The notes under the pieces were generated by a model, which saw only the letters and a list, made by a program, of their open reading frames with translations, was not told the DNA's origin and did not search any database. From the NCBI RefSeq assembly GCF_030499515.1, contig NZ_JASTWJ010000001.1, forward strand, positions 1,798,001-1,862,000: a stretch of 64,000 bases of DNA, in the 5' to 3' direction. Positions 8,742-16,850 of this stretch are shown one piece after another. The stretch is from Streptomyces sp. DT2A-34. GTDB taxonomy: Bacteria; Actinomycetota; Actinomycetes; Streptomycetales; Streptomycetaceae. The translations under genes and the position numbers were made by a program. Position 1 is the stretch's first letter. Every line of letters starts with the position of its first letter.

Positions 8742-9673
8742 GACTCGTCACCTCCCCTGAGGCGGCCCGCCAGGAAGACGGCGAGGAGTATCGAGATCAC
8801 CGCGACCATCACGCATCCCATCGCCGCCGCATAGCCGAACTGCCCGTAGCGGAAGGCCTCTTCGTAGGCGAAGAGCATGGGCAGCCGGGTGCGGCCGCCG
8901 GGCCCGCCGCTGGTGAGCACGTAGACCAGGGCGAAGGAGTTGAAGTTCCAGATCAGGTTGAGTGCCGTGATGGACAGGGCGACGGGTCTGAGGGCGGGCC
9001 AGGTGACGGTACGGAAGCGGCGCCAGGCGCCGGCTCCGTCCACGGCCGCCGCCTCGTGCAGTTCGCGCGGGGTGTTCTGCAGGCCGGCGAGCAGAGCGAC
9101 CGTCGTGGTCGGCATGCCCGCCCAGACACCCACGACGATGACGGCGGGGAGTGCGGTGCCGAGCCCGCTGAGCCAGTCGCGGCCGTCGCCGAGGCCCAGG
9201 TCGCGGAGCGTCTCGTTGAGGATGCCCGCGTCGGGGTTGTAGACCAGCCGCCACATGACACCGACGACGACCTCCGGCATCGCCCACGGGACGATCGCGA
9301 GGGCGCGGGCCAGCCAGCGCAGACGCAGGTCCTGGTTGAGAAGGAGGGCGAGGCCGAGCGCCAGCAGGAACTGCGGCACGGTGACGCCGACGGCCCACAC
9401 CAGGCCGATCCGGAACGACTCCCAGAACAGCGTGTCATGCAGCAGATCCCGGAAGTTGAGACCACCGATCCACTGGGTGGGCTGGGTCCGCCCGGACTGG
9501 GCGTCGGTGAAGGACAGCAGGATGCCGTAGAGCAGCGGTCCGACGCTCAGGACGAGAATGGGGATCAGCGCGGGGAGTACGAGGAACCAGGCGCCGTGAT
9601 CCGTGACGCGCCGCCGCCTCGTGCCACCCGGCGGGCGACTCACCGGCCTCTCCGCCTCCGTCACCGTCGTCAC
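8738..9673 (-). CDS. Sugar ABC transporter permease, MalF type
   Basis: 311-residue inner-membrane permease, first gene of the operon. It has a cytoplasmic basic N-terminus (RPPGGTRRRRVTDHG), six predicted helices and an EAA loop TPRELHEAAAVDGAGAW near residue 205. The start chosen is GTG at 9673 (VTTVTEAERPVS); an ORF extends upstream to 10114 but that part is antisense to the phosphotransferase gene and has no permease character. The shared intergenic region with the divergent phosphotransferase (9674-9844) should hold the operon promoter. I found no clear LacI-type operator there. Confidence 0.88.
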   Translation of the reverse strand: MTTVTEAERPVSRPPGGTRRRRVTDHGAWFLVLPALIPILVLSVGPLLYGILLSFTDAQSGRTQPTQWIGGLNFRDLLHDTLFWESFRIGLVWAVGVTVPQFLLALGLALLLNQDLRLRWLARALAIVPWAMPEVVVGVMWRLVYNPDAGILNETLRDLGLGDGRDWLSGLGTALPAVIVVGVWAGMPTTTVALLAGLQNTPRELHEAAAVDGAGAWRRFRTVTWPALRPVALSITALNLIWNFNSFALVYVLTSGGPGGRTRLPMLFAYEEAFRYGQFGYAAAMGCVMVAVISILLAVFLAGRLRGGDES

Positions 9674-9844
9674 GGAATCAGCCCCTTTGCGCCGCTCGGG
9701 ATGGGCCCCGTCATGGTCGTGAAGGCGCTCTGCCCCGTCAAGGCAGCGCGCACGCGCTCCGACCTGTGCGAATGCGAGACTGAACGAGGGATGGCGGGAA
9801 TCCGACGCCGTTCCTGGAGGCGTACGACCACACGGAGGCGGGCG

Positions 9845-10708
9845 ATGGACGAGGCACGGGCGCGGGACGTACTGGCCGCGGCGGGGGTGGTACCCGTCCC
9901 GGCCCGGGACGCGCGACTGCTCGCCCTGGGCGAGAACGCGGTGTTCGCCGCCGGTGACCTGGTCGTCAAGGTGGGCCGCGACGCCGAACTCCTGGGCCGG
10001 GCGCGGCGCGAACTGGACATCGCGGAGTGGCTGGCCGACGCGGGCGTGCCGGCGGTGCGGGCGGCCGAGCCCAAGGCGCTGCTGGTGGAGGGGCACCCGG
10101 TGACCGTGTGGCACCGGCTGCCCGATCCGGTACGGCCCGCCGAGCCACGGGATTTGGCCGAACTGCTACGGGTCGTGCACACGTTGCCGGCTCCCTCCTT
10201 CGAACTGCCGCCGCGTGAGTTGCTGGGCGGGGTGGAACGGTGGCTGCGGCTGGCGGGCGCCGCGATCGATCCGGCCGACGCGGCGTATCTGCGGGAGCGG
10301 CGGGACGGGTTCGCCGCGGCCGCGGGTGCGTTGACGCCGCATCTGCAGCCGGGGCCGATTCATGGTGACGCCCTCCCTCGTAACGTCCACGTCGGCCCGG
10401 ACGGGCCGGTTCTCGTCGACCTGGAGACCTTCTCGGTGGATCTGCGGGAGCACGACCTGGTGGTCATGGCGCTCTCACGGGATCGGTACGGGTTGCCTGC
10501 GGCGGCTTACGACTCGTTCGTCGAGGTGTACGGCTGGGATGTGCGGGAGTGGGAGGGCTGCTCGGTGCTGCGGGGGGCTCGCGAGACGGCCAGTTGTGCG
10601 TGGGTGGCGCAGCATGCGCCGAGCAATCCGAAGGCGTTGGCGGAGTTCCGTCGCCGGGTGGCTTCGCTGAGAGAAGGGGATGAGACGGTGCGGTGGCATT
10701 CGTTCTGA
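9845..10708 (+). CDS. Aminoglycoside phosphotransferase-like kinase (APH family)
   Basis: 287-residue cytoplasmic protein of the APH/choline-kinase fold. The Brenner-type catalytic motif is intact as HGDALPRNV near residue 174, followed by the metal-binding LVDLETF near residue 190. The N-lobe Lys is probably in DLVVKVGRD near residue 40. The ATG at 9845 has GGAGG 9 bases upstream. Members phosphorylate antibiotics or small alcohols, or act in regulation; this one is divergent from the classical resistance enzymes, so substrate is unknown. It stands alone and is divergent from the sugar importer. Confidence 0.8.
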   Translation: MDEARARDVLAAAGVVPVPARDARLLALGENAVFAAGDLVVKVGRDAELLGRARRELDIAEWLADAGVPAVRAAEPKALLVEGHPVTVWHRLPDPVRPAEPRDLAELLRVVHTLPAPSFELPPRELLGGVERWLRLAGAAIDPADAAYLRERRDGFAAAAGALTPHLQPGPIHGDALPRNVHVGPDGPVLVDLETFSVDLREHDLVVMALSRDRYGLPAAAYDSFVEVYGWDVREWEGCSVLRGARETASCAWVAQHAPSNPKALAEFRRRVASLREGDETVRWHSF

Positions 10709-10712
10709 GCGC

Positions 10713-10733
10713 CTGTTTCCGACCTCGAAACAG
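10713..10733. terminator. Small hairpin between convergent genes
   Basis: Inverted repeat CTGTTTC (10713-10719) and GAAACAG (10727-10733) with a 7-base loop, 5 bases after the phosphotransferase stop. No T-run follows, so terminator function is tentative. Confidence 0.4.
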
Positions 10734-10799
10734 CCCGTCAGGCTACGGCCACCCGCACCGCCGGCACCCTCGCCCCGGTTCCGGTGATCGCCCGGATGC

Positions 10800-11843
10800 T
10801 TACGCGAGCATCAGCAGCAGCCGCGTGTTCGGTACGAGCTTGCGGTTCACGCTGGTGCTCTGCACGAATATCGTGAAGTCGTCGTTGTGGTCGGGCTTGA
10901 CGCGGACTTCCACGTCCGGCAGGCCGAGCAGGGCCCGGGCCTCGGGCCCCGTGTACACCCGGTCCGTCTTCTTCTCCAGCACCGCGATCTGCTTCTGCGC
11001 CTGGATCTTCTCCGACTTGCTCAGCTGGTAGAACGCCCCACCGGTACGGTAGGTGTGCCCGCATTCGATGACCCAGTCCCGGATCGCGGCGTCACGAGCC
11101 ACGGGGATCAGCTGGTACGCCGACGGATCCACCGGGGTGAGTCCGGCAGCCTTGATGGTGTCCCTGTTGACCACGTCCGCACCTGTGGAGAACACCGCCC
11201 GTGAGCCCCGGATGCCCTGGGCGCGGCCCATCATGAACTTCTCGGTGGCCTGCTGGATGACCTGCCCGGCCTCCTCCAGGCCCTGGGTGCTCGTGGCGTC
11301 CCAGATGGCGATGTTGTCCCTCGGGAAGCCGCACTGCATGGCCTCGCGCTTGCCCATCTGGTCCGGCACAAGGACGGCCAGCGTCCAGTTGTCCTCCTGT
11401 GTCGCGATCAACTTGGCCACCCCGTTGACCAGTTCACGCGGATCCCTGCTACGGGCGTCCGGGCAGCGATGACTTGCGTTCTCCTGCCCGTCGGTGAGCA
11501 CGAACGTCAGGAAGCTGTGGTCTCCGTACAGTTGAGCCGTCTGCGCCAGCTCCCGCTGCGATTTGAGCGTGGCCGACAGCAACGCCGTCATTCCACCGAC
11601 CCGGTACAGCTGCTTCAGGGACGGCATCCGCAGCACGTCCTTGTCGTAGATGACGCACTCCACCGTGTCTGCGAAGACGTACACCGTGACGCGGGTTTCC
11701 TGGTCCAGCTCCTGCGATCGGCGGGCCAGATAGGCGATCTGCTGGTCGGCGACTTCGACGACCTTGCGGCTCAGGTGCGACATGGACGAACTGGCATCCA
11801 GCACGAGAGCGACGTGATTGATGTAGTTCTGGCTTACGGACAT
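10800..11843 (-). CDS. VWA domain-containing protein
   Basis: 347-residue protein without signal peptide or membrane helix, so cytoplasmic. The von Willebrand A domain fills residues 5-190, with the metal-ion-dependent adhesion motif DASSSM near residue 16, the conserved Thr of GGMTALLSA near residue 85 and the Asp of VLTDGQENAS near residue 115. The second half (from about residue 200) is not recognised and ends in a lysine-rich helix and a short beta-like segment. Bacterial cytoplasmic VWA proteins often sit with AAA ATPases or stress operons, but no such partner is next to it. ATG at 11843 with GGGGGAGC upstream. The role is unknown. Confidence 0.8.
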   Translation of the reverse strand: MSVSQNYINHVALVLDASSSMSHLSRKVVEVADQQIAYLARRSQELDQETRVTVYVFADTVECVIYDKDVLRMPSLKQLYRVGGMTALLSATLKSQRELAQTAQLYGDHSFLTFVLTDGQENASHRCPDARSRDPRELVNGVAKLIATQEDNWTLAVLVPDQMGKREAMQCGFPRDNIAIWDATSTQGLEEAGQVIQQATEKFMMGRAQGIRGSRAVFSTGADVVNRDTIKAAGLTPVDPSAYQLIPVARDAAIRDWVIECGHTYRTGGAFYQLSKSEKIQAQKQIAVLEKKTDRVYTGPEARALLGLPDVEVRVKPDHNDDFTIFVQSTSVNRKLVPNTRLLLMLA

Positions 11844-11861
11844 GACAGCTCCCCCTCTTTT

Positions 11862-11891
11862 TTCGACTCGATGCTTCTTCGACTCGATGCT
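11862..11891. repeat. Direct repeat in the VWA-gene leader
   Basis: TTCGACTCGATGCT occurs at 11862-11875 and again at 11878-11891 (period 16), followed by a shorter CGATGCT echo at 11893-11899. It lies within 50 bases upstream of the VWA start codon, where operator or leader function is possible. Confidence 0.6.
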
Positions 11892-12045
11892 CCGATGCTC
11901 TCACCCACCACTGACAATCGATCTTGTCGTGCCAGGCGGTGGCGGGCGGCGTGGTCGGACAGATCCGCGATCAACCGTCAGCTCGCGTCCGACCGCGAGA
12001 CGGGCCGGGGCGCCCGGGCGCCGGGGCGCCGTGCCGGGGCAGCAC

Positions 12046-12969
12046 TCAGGGCGTCACCTCGCCGTCACTTTCCCGGCTCTGGATCCTGCGCGCCGCGCGG
12101 CCCAGTTCGGCCAATACGGTGCGGACCGCCGATCTGGCCGTGCGCTCGGGGCGGTAGAGGGCGTCGATATGGCGTCGCGCCTGCACTCCGCTGAGCGGCC
12201 GCAGGACCAGCGCCGGATGTGGGCGCATCGTCCAGCGGGGCATCAGGGCCAGGCCCCCGCCGGCCGCGACGGCCTCGGCCGCCACCGCGAACTCGTTGAT
12301 GCGGTGGGCCAGACGGAGTCGGCGTCCGGCCGCGGCGGCGACGGCCTCGATGACCGCCAGGACCGGGAAGCCGTCGTGCACGGTGATCCACTGCTCCTCG
12401 GCCACGTCGCGTGGGGTGACGCGGCGCTTGGCGGCAAGGCGGTGATCGACGGGCATCGCCACGTCCAGCGGCTCGCGCAGCAACGTCGTCGCGGTCACCG
12501 TGTCCGGCCACGGCGGGGCGTGGTCCAGGCGGTGGGCCAGGACGATGTCGTACTCCCGGGTGAGCCGGGGGAAGTCCTCCTGCGGTACGTCCTCGTCGGC
12601 CAGCCTCGGCACCGGCTTGCCCGGCCCGGCCAGCGCGCGGATCAGCAGCGGGAAGAACGCCGTGGCCGCGCTGTGGAACGCCGCCACCGACACCTCCCCG
12701 TCCGGCCGCTCGACGAACTCCTCGACCGTGTGCCGCGCCCGCGCGAGCGCCGTCTCCACCTCGACGGCCGCTCCCGCCAGCGCCTGCCCGGCGTCGGTGA
12801 GCACCAGCCGGCGTCCCTGCCGCTCGGTGAGCGGCACCGGGATCGCGCGCTGCAGCAGCCGTAGCTGCTGGGAGATCGCCGACGGCGTCACCAGCAACGC
12901 CTCGGCGACCGCCGTGACACTGCCCAGTTCGCCGAGCTCCCGCAGGATCCTCAGCTGCCGTTCGTCCAT
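12046..12969 (-). CDS. LysR-family transcriptional regulator
   Basis: 307-residue regulator with the LysR winged helix-turn-helix at residues 1-60 (RQLRILRELGELGSV, then TPSAISQQLRLLQ as recognition helix) and a LysR substrate domain in the rest. It is divergent from the EamA exporter gene, with 68 to 92 bases between the starts depending on the EamA start. Regulators of this type commonly control the adjacent divergent transporter, so it probably governs the exporter in response to a small metabolite. ATG at 12969. The effector is unknown. Confidence 0.88.
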   Translation of the reverse strand: MDERQLRILRELGELGSVTAVAEALLVTPSAISQQLRLLQRAIPVPLTERQGRRLVLTDAGQALAGAAVEVETALARARHTVEEFVERPDGEVSVAAFHSAATAFFPLLIRALAGPGKPVPRLADEDVPQEDFPRLTREYDIVLAHRLDHAPPWPDTVTATTLLREPLDVAMPVDHRLAAKRRVTPRDVAEEQWITVHDGFPVLAVIEAVAAAAGRRLRLAHRINEFAVAAEAVAAGGGLALMPRWTMRPHPALVLRPLSGVQARRHIDALYRPERTARSAVRTVLAELGRAARRIQSRESDGEVTP

Positions 12970-13037
12970 GGCCTCAGTGTAGGGACGATGTAGTTCTGCT
13001 AAATGATCGTTTTAGAAAGTGGTACTGGGCTTCAGGG

Positions 13038-14108
13038 ATGCCTCCGGTGCACCGTAGGCGCGTGTCCAACGTCCGCCGTACCGATGCGGTACTCCTCCTT
13101 GTCGCGCTCGTCTGGGGTTCCAGCTATCTGTCGGCCCAGACGGCCACTGCCGCGCTGCCCGTCCTGCTGGTGCTCTTCGCCCGCTACGCCCTGTCCGCGC
13201 TCACCTGCCTCGGCGTCGTCGCCTCCCGTGGGCGCGGGGCGCGCCGGTGGACGCGTGCCGAACTGCGGGCCGGTGTGCCTCTGGGGGTGACCCAGGCCGC
13301 GGTGCTGCTCGTGGAGACGTACGGCGTCGCCCACACCAGCGCCGCCAACGCCGGGCTCATCATCAGCCTGACCATCGTCCTCACCCCGCTCCTCGACCGG
13401 GGCGGCCGCCGCGGCGCGTTGCCCGTCTCCTTCTTCGCCGCGACCGGCGTGTGCGTCCTGGCCGTCGGGCTGCTGATGTCCGGAAACGGCTTCCACGCGC
13501 CCCGTCTCGGCGACCTGCTGATGCTCGGCGCCGCACTGATCCGGGCCGGGCATGTCGCACTGGTCGGCCGCTTCACCACCGGTCGGGCGATCCGCCCACT
13601 GCACCTGACGACCGTGCAGACCCTCGTCGGCACGGCCCTGTTCCTGCCGGTCGCCGCCCACGACCTGCCGACGCTTGCTCACGCGGCCCCGGCCACCTGG
13701 GCCCAGCTGGTCTATCTCGCCCTGCTCTGCAGTGTGTTCGCCTTCCTCGCGCAGACCTGGGCCGTGCAGCGCACCTCCGCCAGCCGGGCCAGCCTGCTGC
13801 TGGGCACGGAGCCGGTCTGGGCCGTCGCGGTGGGCATCGCGCTCGGCGGCGAGCACCTCACCGCGCTCACCGGTCTCGGGGCGGCCCTGATGCTCACCGG
13901 CACGTACTGGGGGCAAGCGGTGGAACGGGCGCACCGCAGCGCACCGGAACCCCGACGCCCCGCACGCCACGCCTCGACCGACCACCTCGACAGGGACCCC
14001 GACCCCGCAGACAAGGACTCCGCATGCCCGGCCCCACCTACGACAACCGCAGCCACGACGACGTCACCCACGACGACCGCACCCCGCACGACACTTACGA
14101 CCACCTGA
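13038..14108 (+). CDS. EamA/DMT-family exporter
   Basis: 356-residue inner-membrane protein with ten helices in two EamA repeats (ALVWGSSYLSAQ near residue 20; PATWAQLVYLALLCSVFAFLAQ split across the second repeat). Members export amino acids, metabolites or drugs. The start could be ATG at 13038, which has only AGGG touching it, or GTG at 13062, which begins right before the first helix region. The last 55 or so residues after the tenth helix are hydrophilic and end in a Thr-rich tail; this tail is read from DNA shared with the next gene, which begins 85 bases before the stop. It is probably controlled by the divergent LysR gene. Confidence 0.85.
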   Translation: MPPVHRRRVSNVRRTDAVLLLVALVWGSSYLSAQTATAALPVLLVLFARYALSALTCLGVVASRGRGARRWTRAELRAGVPLGVTQAAVLLVETYGVAHTSAANAGLIISLTIVLTPLLDRGGRRGALPVSFFAATGVCVLAVGLLMSGNGFHAPRLGDLLMLGAALIRAGHVALVGRFTTGRAIRPLHLTTVQTLVGTALFLPVAAHDLPTLAHAAPATWAQLVYLALLCSVFAFLAQTWAVQRTSASRASLLLGTEPVWAVAVGIALGGEHLTALTGLGAALMLTGTYWGQAVERAHRSAPEPRRPARHASTDHLDRDPDPADKDSACPAPPTTTAATTTSPTTTAPRTTLTTT

Positions 14109-14596
14109 TCTCCCTGCTCGACTCCTCCTCCGTCGACTACCGACTCCTCGACCACCAGCCCGAGGGCGCCACCGAGGCCGTCTGCGCGCTGCGCGGCCAC
14201 CCCGCCTCCGAGGCCGCGAAGTGCCTCGTGCTGCGGGTCAAGGTGGACCGGCGCACCACGCGTCACGTCCTCGCGGTCGTCCCCGGAGACCGACGGGTCG
14301 ACCTGGACGCCGTCAAGGCGCTGTTCGCCGCGCGCTACGTCGGGTTCAGCGAGCCGGAGACGGCCGAGCGGCTGGCCCGCGCCGTCCCCGGCACCGTCTT
14401 GCCGTTCAGCTTCGATCCGGACCTGGAACTGGTCGCCGACCCGGACGTGGTGGCCCAGCCGAGGCTGTACTTCAACGCGGCCCGGCTCGATCGCTCCCTG
14501 CTCATCTCGGGAGCGGACTACGAACGGCTGGCCAAGCCCCGCATCGAGCGCATCGCAGCGCCGGCGACACAGGCGGTCGCCTCGCCACAGCTGTGA
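14024..14596 (+). CDS. YbaK/EbsC-type aminoacyl-tRNA deacylase family protein
   Basis: 190-residue cytoplasmic protein. The YbaK/ProX editing-domain pattern is clear: YRLLDHQPEGATEAVCALRGH near residue 40-60 (read with breaks), KCLVLRV, VVPGDRRVDLDAVK and VGFSEPETAE. Relatives hydrolyse mischarged Cys-tRNA(Pro) or Ala-tRNA(Pro). ATG at 14024 has AAGGA 9 bases upstream and overlaps the EamA gene by 85 bases in another frame, so it is probably cotranscribed with it. The first 20 residues are Asp/His/Thr-rich and precede the domain. Relatives with this length in actinobacteria are also annotated as YbaK-like proteins of unknown substrate. Confidence 0.82.
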   Translation: MPGPTYDNRSHDDVTHDDRTPHDTYDHLISLLDSSSVDYRLLDHQPEGATEAVCALRGHPASEAAKCLVLRVKVDRRTTRHVLAVVPGDRRVDLDAVKALFAARYVGFSEPETAERLARAVPGTVLPFSFDPDLELVADPDVVAQPRLYFNAARLDRSLLISGADYERLAKPRIERIAAPATQAVASPQL

Positions 14597-14600
14597 CGGA

Positions 14601-14643
14601 GGGCGCCGCGACAGGCCTCAGGGCAGCACGCGGCGCTCTGTTC
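14601..14643. terminator. Hairpin between convergent genes
   Basis: GGCGCCGCG at about 14602-14610 pairs with CGCGGCGCT at 14629-14637 around an 18-base loop, followed by CTGTTCTC. It lies between the convergent deacylase and exonuclease stops. Confidence 0.5.
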
Positions 14644-15366
14644 TCAGACCGTCTCCCCCGCCGGCTCCCTCAGCGGCCACGTCCCGTCGACCACCGCCGT
14701 CGCGTCGCCCTTGCGGCGCAGGAAGTCCTGGAAGTCCGCCGCCCACTCGGCGTACCACTCGATCTGGCGGCGGTGCAGCTCCGCCGGGCCGAGGGCCGCG
14801 ATCTTGGGGTGGCGGGTGGCTATCGCGCAGGCCAGCCGGGCCGCGGCGAGGGCGTCGGCGGAGGCGTCGTGCGCGGCGTCGAGGGAGATGCCGTACTCCC
14901 GGCAGACCGCTTCGAGGTTGCGCTTGCCGCGGCGGTAGCGGTCGACCCAGCGGTCGATGGTGTACGGGTCGATGACCGGGGCGGGATCGACGCCGCCCAG
15001 CCGGTCGCGCAGGGACGGCAGTCCGTACCGCCGCAGTTCGGCGGAGAGCAGGCTCAGATCGAAGGCCGCGTTGTAGGCGACGACCGGTACGCCTGTCTTC
15101 CAGTAGGTCACCAGGACGTCGGCGATGGCGGCCGCCACCTGGTCGGCCGGGCGGCCCTCGGCGGCCGCGCGCTCATTGCTGATGCCGTGGACCGCGACCG
15201 CGTCCGCCGGGATCTCCACGCCCGGATCGGCCAGCCACTCCCTGTGCCCTGGGGCCTGCCCGTCCCTGACCTCGATCACGGCCGCCGTGACGATGCGCGC
15301 CTCACGCGGATCGGTCCCGGTCGTCTCCAGGTCGAAGCCGATCATCAGCTCCCGGTGCCAGCCCAT
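14644..15366 (-). CDS. 3-prime to 5-prime exonuclease, DnaQ-like (DEDDh)
   Basis: 240-residue cytoplasmic nuclease. Exo I is FDLETTGTD near residue 11, Exo II is VAYNAAFDLSLL near residue 98, and Exo III is AHDASADALAA near residue 170 with the His of the DEDDh class. It resembles the polymerase III epsilon proofreading domain, but the length and lack of extra domains point to a standalone Streptomyces exonuclease. The start chosen is ATG at 15366 (MGWHRELM), which has AGGGGGACC upstream; 22 further codons upstream are open but not family-like. Confidence 0.88.
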   Translation of the reverse strand: MGWHRELMIGFDLETTGTDPREARIVTAAVIEVRDGQAPGHREWLADPGVEIPADAVAVHGISNERAAAEGRPADQVAAAIADVLVTYWKTGVPVVAYNAAFDLSLLSAELRRYGLPSLRDRLGGVDPAPVIDPYTIDRWVDRYRRGKRNLEAVCREYGISLDAAHDASADALAAARLACAIATRHPKIAALGPAELHRRQIEWYAEWAADFQDFLRRKGDATAVVDGTWPLREPAGETV

Positions 15367-15506
15367 GGGCGGTCCCCCTTCTTGGTGGTGCTTTCCCCCA
15401 GTGGTCTCCACCCTCCCATGCGCCACTGACAATCAGAGGACCGCATTCCGCTTCCGCGGTGAGACGGCGATTCCCCGGCGGGACGACGCTTCCACGGTGG
15501 GACAGT

Positions 15507-16748
15507 TCAGGACACCGGGCGCGAATCCGCCCACATGAGCTCGAACTCCTCGCGATAGGTCGGGAAGAGCCCGCCCGGGTCGATCTCGTCCGACTTGACC
15601 ACCCTGCTGCCGTTGCGCAGTACCAGGGCCGGCGCCTCCAGCCCCCGTGTGCGCCGCAGATAGGACTGCACCACCGCGATGCCGTCGGTGCCGTCACCGT
15701 CCACGAGGTACGCCGTGAAGCGGGGCGTCTCGTCGAAGACCTGGATCTCGAAGGCACCCGGGTCCCGCAGCCGGGACCGCACCCGGCGCATGTGCAGGAT
15801 GTTCATCTCGACGGCGCGGCTCAACTCGCCCCGCTTGATGCCGAGTTCGCGCTCGCGCCGCTTCACCGCGCTGGAGGCCGGGTTCAGGAACAGCAGCCGC
15901 ACCCGGCAGCCGGACTCGGCGAGGCGTACCAGGCGGCGCCCGGAGAAGTTCTGGACGAGCAGGTTGAGGCCGATACCGATGGCGTCGAGCCGGCGCGCGC
16001 CGCCGAAGATGTCCTCGGCCGGGAACTGGCGCAGCAGCCGAACCCGGTCGGGGTGCACGGCGACCACGTCGGCGTACCGGTCACCGACCAGGTCCTCGAC
16101 CGCGTCGACGGGCAGCCGGCGCGCGGAGGGTACGTCGCCGCCCGCGCCGAGGATCTCCAGCAGACGCGCCGAGGCCCGCTCGGCCTGGTTCAGAACCGCC
16201 TCGGACAGGGCCCGGTTGCGTGAGACCACGTTCCGGGTGACTTCCAGTTCGTCCAGGGCGAGTTCGACGTCCCGGCGGTCGTCGACGTACGGCTCGAAGC
16301 ACGGCCAGTGCTGCACCATCAGCTCGCGCAGCTGCGGCAGCGTGAGGAAGCTGAGGACGTTGTCGTCGGCCGGGTCGAGCAAGTAGCCCTTGCGGCGGCT
16401 GACTTCGCGTACGGCGACCGCGCGCTGGACCCACTCCTGGCCGGCGGGCCCGGCCGCCGCGACCACCCAGTCGTCCTGGCCGTGCACGGGTTCGTAGATG
16501 GGGCGCAGAACAGCGGCCACGACCGCGCGCAGCCGCTGTTCGACGAGGTTCAGCCAGATGTAGGCCCGGCCGGCGCGCTGGGCGCGTGTGCGCACCTCGC
16601 GCCAGGCGTCGGTGTCCCAGTCCAGCTCCGGGCCGATGGAGTTGGTCTCCATCGGCCTGGCCAGGGACACCGTGCCGGGCGGGGCGTCTGTGGAGTTCCC
16701 CTCGTGACCCTCGTCACCAGGGGGCAACTCCAGCCCTCCCGAGCCCAC
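15507..16748 (-). CDS. SAV2148-family HEPN domain-containing protein
   Basis: 413-residue cytoplasmic protein that I recognise as the SAV2148 family, a group largely confined to streptomycetes. The conserved start is VGSGGLELPPGDEGHEG, so GTG at 16748 (with GGAAGG upstream) is preferred over the more distal start. The N-terminal half is helical (HEPN-like, with AYIWLNLVEQRLRA and RNVVSRNRALSEAVLNQ). The second half (from about residue 220, LLVQNFSGRRLVRLAESGCRVRLLFLNP) is an alpha/beta domain. HEPN domains are often RNases in toxin-antitoxin and defence systems; the usual R-x4-6-H motif is not obvious here, with RNVVSRN where His might be expected. Function unknown. Confidence 0.8.
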   Translation of the reverse strand: MGSGGLELPPGDEGHEGNSTDAPPGTVSLARPMETNSIGPELDWDTDAWREVRTRAQRAGRAYIWLNLVEQRLRAVVAAVLRPIYEPVHGQDDWVVAAAGPAGQEWVQRAVAVREVSRRKGYLLDPADDNVLSFLTLPQLRELMVQHWPCFEPYVDDRRDVELALDELEVTRNVVSRNRALSEAVLNQAERASARLLEILGAGGDVPSARRLPVDAVEDLVGDRYADVVAVHPDRVRLLRQFPAEDIFGGARRLDAIGIGLNLLVQNFSGRRLVRLAESGCRVRLLFLNPASSAVKRRERELGIKRGELSRAVEMNILHMRRVRSRLRDPGAFEIQVFDETPRFTAYLVDGDGTDGIAVVQSYLRRTRGLEAPALVLRNGSRVVKSDEIDPGGLFPTYREEFELMWADSRPVS

Positions 16749-16850
16749 CCGCGCACCGCCTTCCGCTCCCCCGAGCACTCCCCGTCCCAACGATCAAGGA
16801 AGGGTACTCCGGGAGCGGTCGGCGGTGCAGCCGGATGGGCAGGGTCATTC

